Of a stretch of DNA of 64,000 nucleotides, positions 15,636-25,155 are shown piece by piece. The notes beneath the pieces are model-generated. The model saw nothing but the letters and a program-made list of their open reading frames with translations. It was not told where the DNA came from and did not search any database. The position numbers were made by a program, and so were the translations under genes. The first letter of the stretch is position 1; each line of letters opens with the position of its first letter. The stretch comes from Dehalococcoidia bacterium (GTDB lineage: Bacteria; Chloroflexota; Dehalococcoidia; UBA2979). The stretch spans positions 26,996-90,995 of the forward strand of contig JALOAL010000011.1 of NCBI GenBank assembly GCA_023228825.1, read 5' to 3'.

Positions 15636-17420
15636 ATGAACCATGAACCGCACATCCATCCCCGCCAGGCCGGCGCGCCAATGACCGGACGCTCCATCAC
15701 ACGCCGGGGGCTGATCCGCGGTACGGGCACGGCCGCGCTGGGACTCGGTGGCGCGGCGCTGCTCGGCTGTGGCGAGGACGACGAGCCCGGCGCAACAGCG
15801 ACCTCCACCTCCACGGCCACGGGCGGTACCGCCACCGCCGAGGGCACCTCGACGGTCGGCGCCGGCCCGAAGCAAGGCGGCACCTACCGCACGCGCATCA
15901 CCAACGACCCGGCCTCGCTGGACCCGTACGCCACGGCCTCCTTCACCACCAAGGAGTTCTCCGGGCACGTCTACAGCCGCCTGTTCAAGATCGATGCGCA
16001 GCCCAACGCCAACCCGTACAACCAGGGTTTGCTGCCGGATCTGGCGGAGTCCGCCGAGAGCGAGGACGGCCAGCACTGGACGGTGGTGCTGCGTCCGGAT
16101 GTCCACTACCACGACATCGCCCCGGTCAGCGGCCGCACGGTGACCGCGGAGGACGTGATCTACTCCTGGGACCGCCTGAAGGCGCCGGAGTCCGTGAATG
16201 CCGTGAACGTGGAGGACATTGTCTCCGCGGAAGCCGTGGACGACCGCACGCTGAACTTCACCACGGTGGCACCCACCGCGATCTTCATGGAGAAGCTGGC
16301 GGACGCGAACAACCTCTGGGTGGTGCCGGTGGAGTCGCAGGACTACCAGATCACCACCACGGCCATCGGCACCGGGCCGTGGATGCTGGGCAACTACCAG
16401 GTGGGCTCGCGCGTGGAATACGTGCGGAACCCCAACTACTACGAGACCGACACCCCCTACATGGACAGCATCACCCGGAACATCATCCCGGAGTACGCCA
16501 ACGGCCGCGCCCAGTTCGAGGCGGGCAACCTGGACGCCATTGGCGTCACTGCGGACGACGTGCTGGACATGTACGGCAACAACCCGGACTGGCAGTGGGT
16601 GGGCGTGGTCTCCGGCGGACTGCATTACGCCTTCTTCGCGCCTCCGGAGATGGATCCGGACGCGCCATGGCGGGACGAGCGATTCCGCATTGCCATCTCG
16701 ATGGGCCTCAACCGCGCCGACCTGATGGAACTGGCCTACAACCTGAAGGCCATGGAGGACGCGGGCCTGGACCCCTCCTCCGCGTGGAACAACGTGGTCT
16801 CCGTCACGCTCGGCAAGTGGTGGCTGGATCCGCAGTCGGAGGCGCAGGGGCCGTCCGCCGCGAACTTCGAGTACAACCCGGAAGAGGCCATGCGCCTGAT
16901 CTCCGCAATGGGCGCGGAGGGCGCGACGATGAAGTGGCAGTATGCCGGCCAGCAGTACGGCGCCACCTTCGACCGGGTGGCGGAGGCAGCCGGCCAGATG
17001 ATGTCCGAACTGGGCCTCACCATCCAGACCGAGGTGCAGGACTACAACGCCATCTACTTCCCGCAGACACGCGCCGGCAACTTCCACGGCCTGGCCCAGG
17101 GCGTCACGCCCGGCTACCCGGAGGTCTCCGGCTTCGTGGACCGCTTCTTCAGCAGCGGTACCTCGAACGCGACGAAGGTTAACGACGAGCGCATCAACGA
17201 CCTGCGAGCACAGCAGGCAACCGAACTGGACGAGGCCGCACGCGTGGAACAGATCCATGAGATCCAGCGGATCAACGCGGAGCACATGTACTACATCCCC
17301 TTCCCCACCGGCGCCGGCACCGGTTTCACGGCCTATCAGGGCCCCGTCCGCGGCATCCGCACCACGCGCGGCTACGGCTCCGCGACCGAGGAAGTGGCGC
17401 ACTACTGGCTGGACGTGTAG
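15636..17420 (+). CDS. ABC transporter substrate-binding lipoprotein (family 5)
   Basis: 594 residues. The N-terminus has RRGLIRGTG ahead of a hydrophobic run ending in ALLGC, i.e. a twin-arginine-like lipoprotein signal with the lipid-modified Cys near residue 45, then a Thr/Ala/Glu-rich linker. The mature part is SBP_bac_5: RITNDPASLDPYAT, LLPDLAESAE, VTAEDVIYSWDRLK and GTGPWML. It would bind peptides, nickel complexes or other small ligands outside the membrane. No permease or ATPase genes follow, so the rest of the transporter is elsewhere. GGGAG precedes the ATG. Confidence 0.9.
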   Translation: MNHEPHIHPRQAGAPMTGRSITRRGLIRGTGTAALGLGGAALLGCGEDDEPGATATSTSTATGGTATAEGTSTVGAGPKQGGTYRTRITNDPASLDPYATASFTTKEFSGHVYSRLFKIDAQPNANPYNQGLLPDLAESAESEDGQHWTVVLRPDVHYHDIAPVSGRTVTAEDVIYSWDRLKAPESVNAVNVEDIVSAEAVDDRTLNFTTVAPTAIFMEKLADANNLWVVPVESQDYQITTTAIGTGPWMLGNYQVGSRVEYVRNPNYYETDTPYMDSITRNIIPEYANGRAQFEAGNLDAIGVTADDVLDMYGNNPDWQWVGVVSGGLHYAFFAPPEMDPDAPWRDERFRIAISMGLNRADLMELAYNLKAMEDAGLDPSSAWNNVVSVTLGKWWLDPQSEAQGPSAANFEYNPEEAMRLISAMGAEGATMKWQYAGQQYGATFDRVAEAAGQMMSELGLTIQTEVQDYNAIYFPQTRAGNFHGLAQGVTPGYPEVSGFVDRFFSSGTSNATKVNDERINDLRAQQATELDEAARVEQIHEIQRINAEHMYYIPFPTGAGTGFTAYQGPVRGIRTTRGYGSATEEVAHYWLDV

Positions 17421-17504
17421 CGATCAGGCTCGCGACCAGACGGGACACGCATCGAGCCGGGCGCCGGAGCGGACACTCCGGCGCCCGTAGGCGGGAATTT
17501 CCTC

Positions 17505-18677
17505 ATGGCTAGCGCGTTGGAGGGCGTCCGCGTCCTGGACTTCGGCCAGATCCAGCAGGGGCCGTTCGCGGGCGTCCTGCTTTCCGACATGGGGGCGGAC
17601 GTCCTGAAGGTGGAGGAGCCCGGCGGCGAGGCACGCCAGGGCGCGGACGAACGAGGCTTCTCTGGCATGCACGAGGCCAACAACCGCGGCAAACGCAGCA
17701 TCACCATCAACCTCCGCGAGGAAGCGGGCCGCGATGTGGTCCGGCGCCTGCTCCCCACCGTGGACGTGGTGCTGGAGAACTTCCGCCCCGGCCGCATGGC
17801 GGACTGGGGCCTGGGCTACGAGGACCTGAAGACCATTCGGCCGGACGTGATCATGGGCTCCGGCTCCGGCTGGGGCCGCAAAGGCCCCTGGGCGTCTCGA
17901 GGCGGCTATGACCACGTGGCGCAGGCGTTCAGCGGGGTCATGTCAGAGCAGGGGGGCGGCTCCGCGCTCACGCCGCAGGCCCTGATCGGCGGATTCGCGG
18001 ACAGCATCGGCGCCATGATGCTGGCGTACGGCATCATGACCGCCCTCTACTATCGCGAGCGCACGGGAGAAGGCCAGCACGTGGACGCCTCGCTCATCGG
18101 TTCCATGCTCGCGCTGCAGCAGCGGCCCATGACCATCTACATGGGCACGGGCCACCAGCCGGGCTTCGAGTACCGCCGCAGCGCCACGTACACGCACTAC
18201 CAGGCCCAGGACGGGCGCTGGGTGGCCATCGCGGCGAACACACAGGCCATGTGGGAGCGCCTCGCGGACGCCCTGGAGCGCCCCGAGATGCGCGAGGACG
18301 ACCGCTTCCGTGGCCCGTTCGACCGCAGCCGCAACAAGGACCTGCTGGTGGCGGAGATGGAGCAGACGTTCCTCACCCGCCCCCAGGCGTACTGGCTGGA
18401 CCGCCTGGCCACGCACGACGTGCCCCACGCGCCGGTGCTGGACTACCCGGCCGTGGTGGAGCATCCACAGTTCGTGGAGAACGGGTACGTGCAGGACATT
18501 GACCATCCCGTCTTTGGGCCCATGAAGATGGTGGGGCCACCGGTGCAGATGTCCCTGACGCCGCCGCGCATCCAGGGCGCGGCGCCCGTGGCCGGCCAGC
18601 ACACCGAGGAGATCCTGCTCACGGTGGGCTACACCTGGGACGACATCACGGCGCTCAAGGAGCGCGGGGCCATCTAG
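17505..18677 (+). CDS. CaiB/BaiF family III CoA-transferase
   Basis: 390 residues, intact: LEGVRVLDFGQIQQGPFAG at the N-terminus, KRSITINLREEAGRD, catalytic Asp fitting D166 in GGFADSIG, then the substrate-domain segment ATYTHYQAQDGRWV, and GQHTEEILLTVGYTWDDI at the end. It begins 84 bases after the substrate-binding protein gene and 67 bases before the thiolase-like gene on the same strand. It may activate the imported acid for the enzymes downstream. Confidence 0.9.
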   Translation: MASALEGVRVLDFGQIQQGPFAGVLLSDMGADVLKVEEPGGEARQGADERGFSGMHEANNRGKRSITINLREEAGRDVVRRLLPTVDVVLENFRPGRMADWGLGYEDLKTIRPDVIMGSGSGWGRKGPWASRGGYDHVAQAFSGVMSEQGGGSALTPQALIGGFADSIGAMMLAYGIMTALYYRERTGEGQHVDASLIGSMLALQQRPMTIYMGTGHQPGFEYRRSATYTHYQAQDGRWVAIAANTQAMWERLADALERPEMREDDRFRGPFDRSRNKDLLVAEMEQTFLTRPQAYWLDRLATHDVPHAPVLDYPAVVEHPQFVENGYVQDIDHPVFGPMKMVGPPVQMSLTPPRIQGAAPVAGQHTEEILLTVGYTWDDITALKERGAI

Positions 18678-18744
18678 GCTCCAACCAAGTTCCACACGGG
18701 TGGCCCTCGCACGCTGCGAGGGCTCCCGAAGAAAGGACGTGCCG

Positions 18745-19878
18745 GTGGACTCCTTCCGCCATCGTGTCGCCATCGCCGGGGTGGGCGAGACCGACTACTC
18801 GACGAACTCCGGGCGGTCCGAACTCGTGCTCGCCCTGCAGGCGATCACCGCCGCGCTGGACGATGCCGGCATCGACCGTACCGAGGTGGACGGCCTCATG
18901 AAGTGGTCCGTGGACACCTCCTCGGAAGGCGAGATCGCCTCGAATCTGGGGGTGAGGGACCTGGCGTGGTTCGGGGAGGTCAACCAGGCCGGCAACGTGG
19001 GGGCGCCCCTCGTGGCCCACGCCGCCAGCGCGATCGCCGCCGGCCTTGCCAGCGTGGTCGTGATCTATCGAGGCGTGAATGGGCGCTCTGGCCGCCGCTA
19101 CGGCCGCGGGGATGTGACGGGGCGGCGAGGCCAGGGTGGGGCGGCGTTCACGGAGCCGTTCGGCCTGTTGACGCCGCAGCACTCCCTCGCGATGACCGCG
19201 CGGCGGCGGATGCACGAGTTCGGCACCACCAGCCGCCAGTTCGGCTACGTCTCGGTCTCGGAGCGCGAGCACGCCAACCGCAACCCGCGCGCGACGTTCT
19301 ACGAGAAGCCGCTCACCATCGAGGAGCATCAGTCGTCGCGGCTGATCGTGGAACCGTTCCACCTGTACGACTGCTGCCTGGAGACGGACGGCGGCGGCGC
19401 CATTGTCCTGACCAGCGCGGAGCGCGCGCGCGACCTGAAGCAGCCCCCGGCCCTGATACGCACGGCGGCGCAGTACGGCGGCGGGCGCGGTCGGGCTTAT
19501 GTCGACACTGCGGCCGCCGGCCTCGCGCCTCGCTTCTGGCGACAGGCCGAGGTGGCCCCGGGCGAGGTGGACGTGGTGCAGATCTACGACCACTTCGCGC
19601 CCTATGTCATCTTCGCGCTGGAGGACTACGGCTTCGTCGAACGCGGCGAGGGCGGCCCCTTCGTGGAGTCCGGCGGCATCCGCTGGGACGGCGGCGCCCT
19701 GCCCGTCAACACCTCCGGCGGGCACCTGTCCGAGGCGTACATGCAGGGCATGAACCACCTGATCGAGGCCACCCGCCAGGTGCGCGGCCAGTCCACCGCG
19801 CAGGTGGAGGACTGCCACCTGTCCTTCGTGGATACCGGCGTCGGCACCGGCGCTGTGCTGTTGGAGCGCGCATCATGA
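18745..19878 (+). CDS. Thiolase-fold lipid-transfer protein (cysteine-less)
   Basis: 377 residues from GTG, chosen because AGAAAGGA lies 7-8 bases upstream. The fold markers are VAIAGVGETDY, a helix-rich middle and NTSGGHLSEAYMQGMNHL. The nucleophilic Cys of true thiolases is not in the expected segment (EVNQAGNVGAPLVAHA). That is typical of the SCP-x/Ltp2-like group, which with a DUF35 partner cleaves aldol-type 3-hydroxyacyl-CoA intermediates, for example in steroid side chains. Its stop overlaps the DUF35 start (ATGA), so the two are likely a complex. Confidence 0.82.
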   Translation: MDSFRHRVAIAGVGETDYSTNSGRSELVLALQAITAALDDAGIDRTEVDGLMKWSVDTSSEGEIASNLGVRDLAWFGEVNQAGNVGAPLVAHAASAIAAGLASVVVIYRGVNGRSGRRYGRGDVTGRRGQGGAAFTEPFGLLTPQHSLAMTARRRMHEFGTTSRQFGYVSVSEREHANRNPRATFYEKPLTIEEHQSSRLIVEPFHLYDCCLETDGGGAIVLTSAERARDLKQPPALIRTAAQYGGGRGRAYVDTAAAGLAPRFWRQAEVAPGEVDVVQIYDHFAPYVIFALEDYGFVERGEGGPFVESGGIRWDGGALPVNTSGGHLSEAYMQGMNHLIEATRQVRGQSTAQVEDCHLSFVDTGVGTGAVLLERAS

Positions 19879-20309
19879 CGAGCGAACAGGCGCCGCAACC
19901 CGGCGGGCGCCCTCCCTTCCCCGCCCCCGTCCCCAGCCAGGACAATGAGCCGTTCTGGGACGCGCTGAAGCAGGGCGAACTGCACCTCCAGGCGTGCGCC
20001 TCGTGCTCTGCGCTCCAGCACCCGCCACGCGCGATGTGCGCCTCGTGCGGCTCGTTCGACCTGGGTTGGCGGCAGGCCAGCGGGCGCGGAAGCGTCTACA
20101 CGTACGCCGTCACCCACCAGCCGATCCACCCGGCGCTGCAGGGCTTCACGCCCTTCGCCACGGTGCTCATCGAACTGGAGGAGGGCCCCCGCCTGGCCTC
20201 GAACCTCGTCGACGTGGCGCCGGACGAGATCGAGATCGGCATGCCTGTGCATGTGGTCTTCGAGCCGCTGAACGAGGAGATCACGCTCCCGCTGTTCCGG
20301 CGCGCCTGA
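19875..20309 (+). CDS. DUF35 OB-fold/zinc-ribbon protein, thiolase partner
   Basis: 144 residues. A rubredoxin-like Zn ribbon (CASCSALQHPPRAMCASCGS) at about 37-55 precedes an OB-fold (GRGSVYTYAVTHQP, TPFATVLIELEEG). DUF35 proteins form complexes with thiolase-like lipid-transfer proteins and are needed for activity in characterised pairs such as Ltp2. The ATGA overlap with the thiolase-like gene supports such a complex here. Confidence 0.85.
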   Translation: MTSEQAPQPGGRPPFPAPVPSQDNEPFWDALKQGELHLQACASCSALQHPPRAMCASCGSFDLGWRQASGRGSVYTYAVTHQPIHPALQGFTPFATVLIELEEGPRLASNLVDVAPDEIEIGMPVHVVFEPLNEEITLPLFRRA

Positions 20310-20445
20310 CTTCCGAGGAGGTGTGGGGGCGCACAAGCGACTCGTCTACCCGGACCGCGAACACGAGCGCGCATCCCGTGTAAGATGCCGCGCGGGGATC
20401 GAACAAGAGATCGACATCCCGCTGTGGGACGAGGGGGAGGATCCA

Positions 20446-22107
20446 ATGGCAGAGATCGACGGACACACCATCATCGCCCGCGCGCTGAAGACGCAGGGCG
20501 TGGAGCACATGTTTGGCGTGGTGGGCATCCCCGTCACGGGCATCGCCATGGCCGCCCAGCGTCAGGGCATCAACTACGTGGGCATGCGCCACGAGATGCC
20601 GGCCACGTACGCCGCGCAGGCCGTGTCGTACCTGGGTGGCCGCCTCGGGGCTGCGCTGGCGGTCTCGGGCCCGGGCGTGTTGAACGCCGTGGGTGCGTAC
20701 TCCAACGCATGGTCCAACCGCTGGCCCATGCTGCTGCTGGGGGGCTCGTACGAGCAGGCCGGGCACCTGGGCGGCTTCTTCCAGGAGGCGGACCAACTCA
20801 CGCCGCTGCTCCCGTTCTCCAAGTTCGCCGCGCGCGTGGAGCGCATCGAGCGCCTGCCGATCTACATCGCGGAGGCGGTGAAGAAGTCCCTCCACGGCGT
20901 CCCTGGCCCCTCTTACCTGGACCTCCCGGGCGACATCATCGCCGGCAAGGTGGACGAGGACCTGGTGCAGTGGGCGCCTCGCGTCCCGGACCCCAAGCGC
21001 GTGCAGTCTGACCCCGCGGACGTAGAGGCGGCGATCGCGGCCCTGAAGACCGCAGAGCAGCCGCTGATCATCTTCGGCAAGGGCGTGGCTGCGTCCCGCG
21101 CGGAGCAGGAGATGCGCGCCTTCGTGGAGAAGACCGGCATCCCCTACCTGGCGATGCCGATGGCGAAGGGCATCATCCCGGACGACCACGACCAGTCCGC
21201 CGCCGCGGCGCGCTCGTTCGTCCTCCAGAACGCGGACCTGGTGTTCCTGGTGGGTGCGCGCCTGAACTGGATGCTGCATTTCGGCCTGCCGCCGCGCTTC
21301 CGCCCGGACGTGCGCGTGGTGCAGTTGGACTTCAACCCGGAGGAGATCGGCGTCAACGTGCCCACCGAGGTGGGCATGATCGGCGACGCTCGCGCCACCC
21401 TGGGCCAGTTGCTGGACGTGCTGGACCGCGAGGGCTGGCAGTTCCCGCAGGACTCCGAGTGGCTGCAGACCGTCCGCGTGGAGGCGAAGCAGAACGCCGA
21501 GTCCGTGCAGGCCATGATGCAGGAGGAGACCAGCCCGCTCGGCTACTACCGCGCGCTGCGCTCCATCAACGAGGTGCTCCCGCAGGACGCGATCTTCGTC
21601 TCCGAGGGCGCGTCCACCATGGACATCTCTCGCACCGTCATCGACCAGTTCCTGCCGCGCACGCGGCTGGACGCCGGCTCGTTCGGCTCCATGGGCCTGG
21701 GCCATGGCTTTGCCATTGGCGCGGCGGCCGCCAACCCCGGCAAGCGCGTGATCTGCCTGCAGGGCGACGGCGCATTCGGCTTCGCGGGCACCGAGTGTGA
21801 GGTGGCCGTCCGCTACAACCTGCCGATCACGTGGATCGTCTTCAACAACGGCGGCATCGGCGGCCACAAGGCGGAGTTGTTCGAGGGCGCGCACAAGCCC
21901 GTGGGCGGCATGAGCCTGGAGGCCCGCTACGACATCATGATGCAGGGCCTGGGCGGCGCCGCGTTCAACGCGAATAACAGCGAGGAACTGGATGCGGCCC
22001 TGAAGCAGGCGCTGGCCATCGATGGGCCGTCGCTCATCAACGTCCCGCTGGACCCGGAGGCGAAGCGCAAGCCACAGAAGTTCGCGTGGCTCACCACTAC
22101 CCGGTAG
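20446..22107 (+). CDS. ThDP-dependent lyase, oxalyl-CoA decarboxylase/2-hydroxyacyl-CoA lyase-like
   Basis: 553 residues, with the three ThDP-enzyme domains. The N-terminal Pyr domain has FGVVGIPVTGIAMAAQRQG and the cofactor-activating Glu at about residue 50 (GMRHEMPATYAA); a central Rossmann-like domain follows; the C-terminal PP domain has GDG at about 440 and ends its motif at IVFNN. GVVGIPVT is closer to oxalyl-CoA decarboxylase and HACL than to acetolactate synthase. It would cleave or decarboxylate a 2-hydroxy- or 2-oxo-acyl-CoA. GGGGGAGG precedes the ATG, and a strong terminator ends the unit. Confidence 0.82.
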   Translation: MAEIDGHTIIARALKTQGVEHMFGVVGIPVTGIAMAAQRQGINYVGMRHEMPATYAAQAVSYLGGRLGAALAVSGPGVLNAVGAYSNAWSNRWPMLLLGGSYEQAGHLGGFFQEADQLTPLLPFSKFAARVERIERLPIYIAEAVKKSLHGVPGPSYLDLPGDIIAGKVDEDLVQWAPRVPDPKRVQSDPADVEAAIAALKTAEQPLIIFGKGVAASRAEQEMRAFVEKTGIPYLAMPMAKGIIPDDHDQSAAAARSFVLQNADLVFLVGARLNWMLHFGLPPRFRPDVRVVQLDFNPEEIGVNVPTEVGMIGDARATLGQLLDVLDREGWQFPQDSEWLQTVRVEAKQNAESVQAMMQEETSPLGYYRALRSINEVLPQDAIFVSEGASTMDISRTVIDQFLPRTRLDAGSFGSMGLGHGFAIGAAAANPGKRVICLQGDGAFGFAGTECEVAVRYNLPITWIVFNNGGIGGHKAELFEGAHKPVGGMSLEARYDIMMQGLGGAAFNANNSEELDAALKQALAIDGPSLINVPLDPEAKRKPQKFAWLTTTR

Positions 22108-22126
22108 CGGACCGCTCGCACGCACT

Positions 22127-22160
22127 GCACAGGGGGGCGTCTCGCGACGCCCCCCTGTGC
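22127..22160 (+). terminator. Strong hairpin after the ThDP lyase
   Basis: A perfect 15-base stem, GCACAGGGGGGCGTC with GACGCCCCCCTGTGC, around TCGC. No T-run follows. The centre GTCTCGCGAC is the same as in the terminator at 5741-5770. Confidence 0.75.
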
Positions 22161-22207
22161 ACTCCCCGCCGCCGCACTTGCCGCCCCCGCACCTCGAGGT
22201 AGCCCTC

Positions 22208-23377
22208 ATGCCCGACGCCGACGAGCAAGCCCACTACGCCGACCGCCTGCCGGAGGGCATCCGCTCACGCTTCGTGGAGAACGGCAACGGCCTGCGGATG
22301 CACCTCCTCGAGTCAGCCCCAGGGGCGGCGGGTGAGGGGGAGCGGCCGGTCGTCCTCCTCCTGCACGGCTTCCCGGAACTCGCCTACTCCTGGCGCAAGG
22401 TGATGCCCGCCCTCGCGGCGGCGGGCTACCGCGTGCTGGCGCCCGACCAGCGCGGCTACGGCCTCACCACGGGGTGGGACGACGGATTCGAGGTGGACCT
22501 GCGCCCCTTCGCCATGCTCAACCTGGTGCGCGACCAGGTGGGCATGCTGGCCCGCCTCGGCATCCGCGAGGTGGCCGCGGTTGTGGGGCACGACTTCGGG
22601 TCGAGCGTGGCCGGGTGGTGTGCGGTGGTCCGGCCGGACGTGTTCCGCAGCGCCGCGATGATGAGCGCACCCTTCGGCGGCCCCGCGCCGTGGCCTTCTG
22701 CCGAGGCCGCCTCGACACCCTCGACCGCCTCGGGGCGGGGCGGCGACATCCACGCCGACCTGCTCGCCCTCGATCCGCCGCGCAAGCACTACCAGCGCTA
22801 CTACGCGACGCGCGAGGCGGACGCGGACATGCGGGGAGCGCCCCAGGGGGTGCACGCGTTCCTGCGCGGCTACTACCACCACAAGAGCGCGGACTGGCCC
22901 GGCAACCGGCCCTTTCCCCTCGCCGCCTGGACGGCCGAGGAAGCGGCGCAGATGCCCACGTACTACGTCATGCACGCCGGCCAGACCATGGCGCAGACCG
23001 TCGCCGAGGTGATGCCCTCGGACGCCGAAGTTGCCGCCTGCGCCTGGCTGACCGAGGACGAACTGGCCATCTACAGCGCTGAGTACGGCCGCACCGGCTT
23101 CCAGGGCGGCCTCAACTGGTATCGCGCCGGCAGCGGCGGCGTCACCGCCAGCGAGACCGCCGTCTTTGCCGGCCGCACCCTGGACGTGCCCGCCACCTTC
23201 ATCTCCGGCGCACAGGACTGGGGCGTCTACCAGCGCCCAGGCGGCCTCGAAGCGATGGGACGCCACCCCCACTTCGAGGGCACCCACCTGATCGAGGGCG
23301 CCGGCCACTGGGTGCAGCAGGAACAACCGCAGGCCGTTGTTGAGCACCTCCTGCAATTCCTTGCCCGCCACTCCTGA
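22208..23377 (+). CDS. Epoxide hydrolase-like alpha/beta hydrolase
   Basis: 389 residues. LLLHGFPELAYSWRKV carries the HG-x-P oxyanion motif. The nucleophile is Asp (D129 in GHDFGSS), the acid fits AQDWG and the general base fits H367 in GAGHWVQQEQP. Tyr residues in the lid (IYSAEYGRTGFQGGLNWYR region) fit epoxide activation. An Asp nucleophile with HGFPE and lid Tyr points to soluble epoxide hydrolase rather than esterase. The nearby P450 could produce epoxides, but linkage is not shown. Confidence 0.8.
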   Translation: MPDADEQAHYADRLPEGIRSRFVENGNGLRMHLLESAPGAAGEGERPVVLLLHGFPELAYSWRKVMPALAAAGYRVLAPDQRGYGLTTGWDDGFEVDLRPFAMLNLVRDQVGMLARLGIREVAAVVGHDFGSSVAGWCAVVRPDVFRSAAMMSAPFGGPAPWPSAEAASTPSTASGRGGDIHADLLALDPPRKHYQRYYATREADADMRGAPQGVHAFLRGYYHHKSADWPGNRPFPLAAWTAEEAAQMPTYYVMHAGQTMAQTVAEVMPSDAEVAACAWLTEDELAIYSAEYGRTGFQGGLNWYRAGSGGVTASETAVFAGRTLDVPATFISGAQDWGVYQRPGGLEAMGRHPHFEGTHLIEGAGHWVQQEQPQAVVEHLLQFLARHS

Positions 23378-23511
23378 AGCCCCCGGCCCTCGCCCCACCA
23401 CCTCCTCTCCGCCCCGCCTACCACGCTCACCGTGAGCCTGAGCCCCATTCCACACCCGGGCCTGACCCCCTCCACAATCCAGCGAACGTATACTCGCGAC
23501 CCGGAGGCGCG

Positions 23512-24894
23512 ATGAACCCCGAACACCAGGCCGCATCTCCAGCGGCCGAACCGTGGGCCGCCGTCGATGGCGACCCGCGCGAGTTCGAACACCTCACGAT
23601 CACCGGGGATGCGAACCTGCCGTCCGCCTACCGCGTGACGGACGTGGCCGTCGGATCCATCGGCGCCGCGACGCTGGCCGCGGCCGCCCTCTGGCATGAC
23701 CGTGGCGGCCCGGATGTACGGGTGAAGGTCGACCGCGCCGAGGCGTCCGTGGCCTTCCGCAGCGAGCGCTACCTGCGCGTGAACGGTGAGACGCCCGCCG
23801 ACCTCTGGGGCCCCCTGGCGGGGGACTACCGCGCCGCCGACCGCTGGGTGCGCATCCACGCCAACTTCGACCACCACCGGGATGCCGCCCTACGCGCGCT
23901 GGGCATACCACCCGGGCCAGAGACCGCTCGCGCGGACGTGGAGGCCGCCGTCGCCGGGCTCCACGCCGCCGACCTCGTGGAGCGCATCATGGCGGAGGGC
24001 GGCGCGGCCGCCTCGTGGCGCACGCCGGAGGAGTGGCGCAGCCACCCGCAGGGCGCGGCCGTGCAGGGCCTGCCGCTGATCGCCCTCAGCCGCCTCGGCA
24101 ATGCGCCACAGCGGCCCCTGCCCGCGGCCGACCGACCGCTCGAGGGCCTGCGCGTGCTCGACCTCTCGAGGGTGCTCGCGGGGCCGGTCTGCGGGCGCTT
24201 CCTCGCAGCGCACGGGGCGGACGTCCTGCGCGTGTCCGGCCCGCATCTCCCCACCTTTCCCGCGCTCGACCTCGATACCGGCTTCGGAAAGCGATCGTGC
24301 TTTGTCGACCTGCGCATGGAGGACGGCCGGGAGACACTACGTGCGCTGGTCCGCCAAGCGGACGTGTTCGTGCAGGCCTACCGGCCGGGCGCCCTGGGTG
24401 CGCTCGGGTTCAGCCCGGAGGCGCTCGCCAGGCTCAACCCCGGGCTGGTGTCCGTGCAACTCTCCGCCTACGGCCAGAGCGGCCCGTGGCAGGACCGCCG
24501 CGGCTTCGACTCGCTGTTGCAGATGGCCTCCGGCCTCGTCGCCACGGAGACGGAGTCCGCCGGCCACCCCGACCGTCCCCGGTCGCTCCCGGCGCAGGCG
24601 CTGGATCACGCCACGGGCTACCTCGCCGCGCTGGGCGCCATCGCGGCCTTACGCCGCCGCCACGCCCAGGGCGGCTCGTGGCTGGTGGAGGTCTCGCTCG
24701 CTCGCACGGGGTGGTGGCTGGAGCACCTGGGACGCGCCTCGGACGGCCACGCCGCCGCCGAACCCGACCCCTCGCCATACCTCGAGACGACGGGTTCGAT
24801 CACCCACGTCCGCCCGCCTGGGCGCATCCCCGGCGCGATGCCGCGCTGGGAACGCCCCCCACCGCAGATGGGCGAGCACGATGCTGCCTGGTGA
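23512..24894 (+). CDS. CaiB/BaiF-related CoA-transferase with permuted domain order
   Basis: 460 residues, ATG with CCCGGAGG upstream and TATACT at 23489-23494 as a possible -10 box. The family N-terminal Rossmann start (LEGLRVLDLSRVLAGPV) lies at about residue 207 instead of near 1, and the catalytic Asp fits D365 in QALDHATGY. The first 200 residues (WVRIHANFDHHRDAALRALG, then WRTPEEWRSHPQG) resemble the C-terminal substrate domain of ordinary members. The domains therefore seem to be in the opposite order. Such proteins may be circular permutants or fused half-molecules; activity is unknown. Confidence 0.75.
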   Translation: MNPEHQAASPAAEPWAAVDGDPREFEHLTITGDANLPSAYRVTDVAVGSIGAATLAAAALWHDRGGPDVRVKVDRAEASVAFRSERYLRVNGETPADLWGPLAGDYRAADRWVRIHANFDHHRDAALRALGIPPGPETARADVEAAVAGLHAADLVERIMAEGGAAASWRTPEEWRSHPQGAAVQGLPLIALSRLGNAPQRPLPAADRPLEGLRVLDLSRVLAGPVCGRFLAAHGADVLRVSGPHLPTFPALDLDTGFGKRSCFVDLRMEDGRETLRALVRQADVFVQAYRPGALGALGFSPEALARLNPGLVSVQLSAYGQSGPWQDRRGFDSLLQMASGLVATETESAGHPDRPRSLPAQALDHATGYLAALGAIAALRRRHAQGGSWLVEVSLARTGWWLEHLGRASDGHAAAEPDPSPYLETTGSITHVRPPGRIPGAMPRWERPPPQMGEHDAAW

Positions 24895-25155
24895 CGGCGA
24901 GGCGTCGTGACAGCCCGGCGAGCCGATCACCCTTCGGTACGTCGGTCACGCGCACCGATCGATCCGCGAGCGTCCCGGTGTGTTGCAGCAATGGCCATAC
25001 TTCGTCGTGCAGGATCGCCCTCTGGATGCCGGTCGGCATGAACTCCACTGGGCTGCTGTGTGAACCTGGAGGCGCCCGTTGTACGCGCGCCCCGTAGGCG
25101 TGGACATCACGGACAACGCCCCACTCCTGACTTCACCGGCCCGAGGAATTCCTGC
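24895..25155. other. Non-coding stretch, possible gene remnant
   Basis: No supported gene. A minus-strand frame at 24800-25048 gives about 60 protein-like residues (start MEFMPTGIQRAIL) and then turns into Arg/Gly-rich shadow of the CoA-transferase gene. It has no family I recognise and no good ribosome site, so I treat it as a possible remnant only. Confidence 0.3.

Noticed and set aside
24800..25048. Minus-strand 82-residue frame after the permuted CoA-transferase
   Set aside because: Partly protein-like at its start, but no family, no ribosome site and the second half is a shadow of the CoA-transferase gene.
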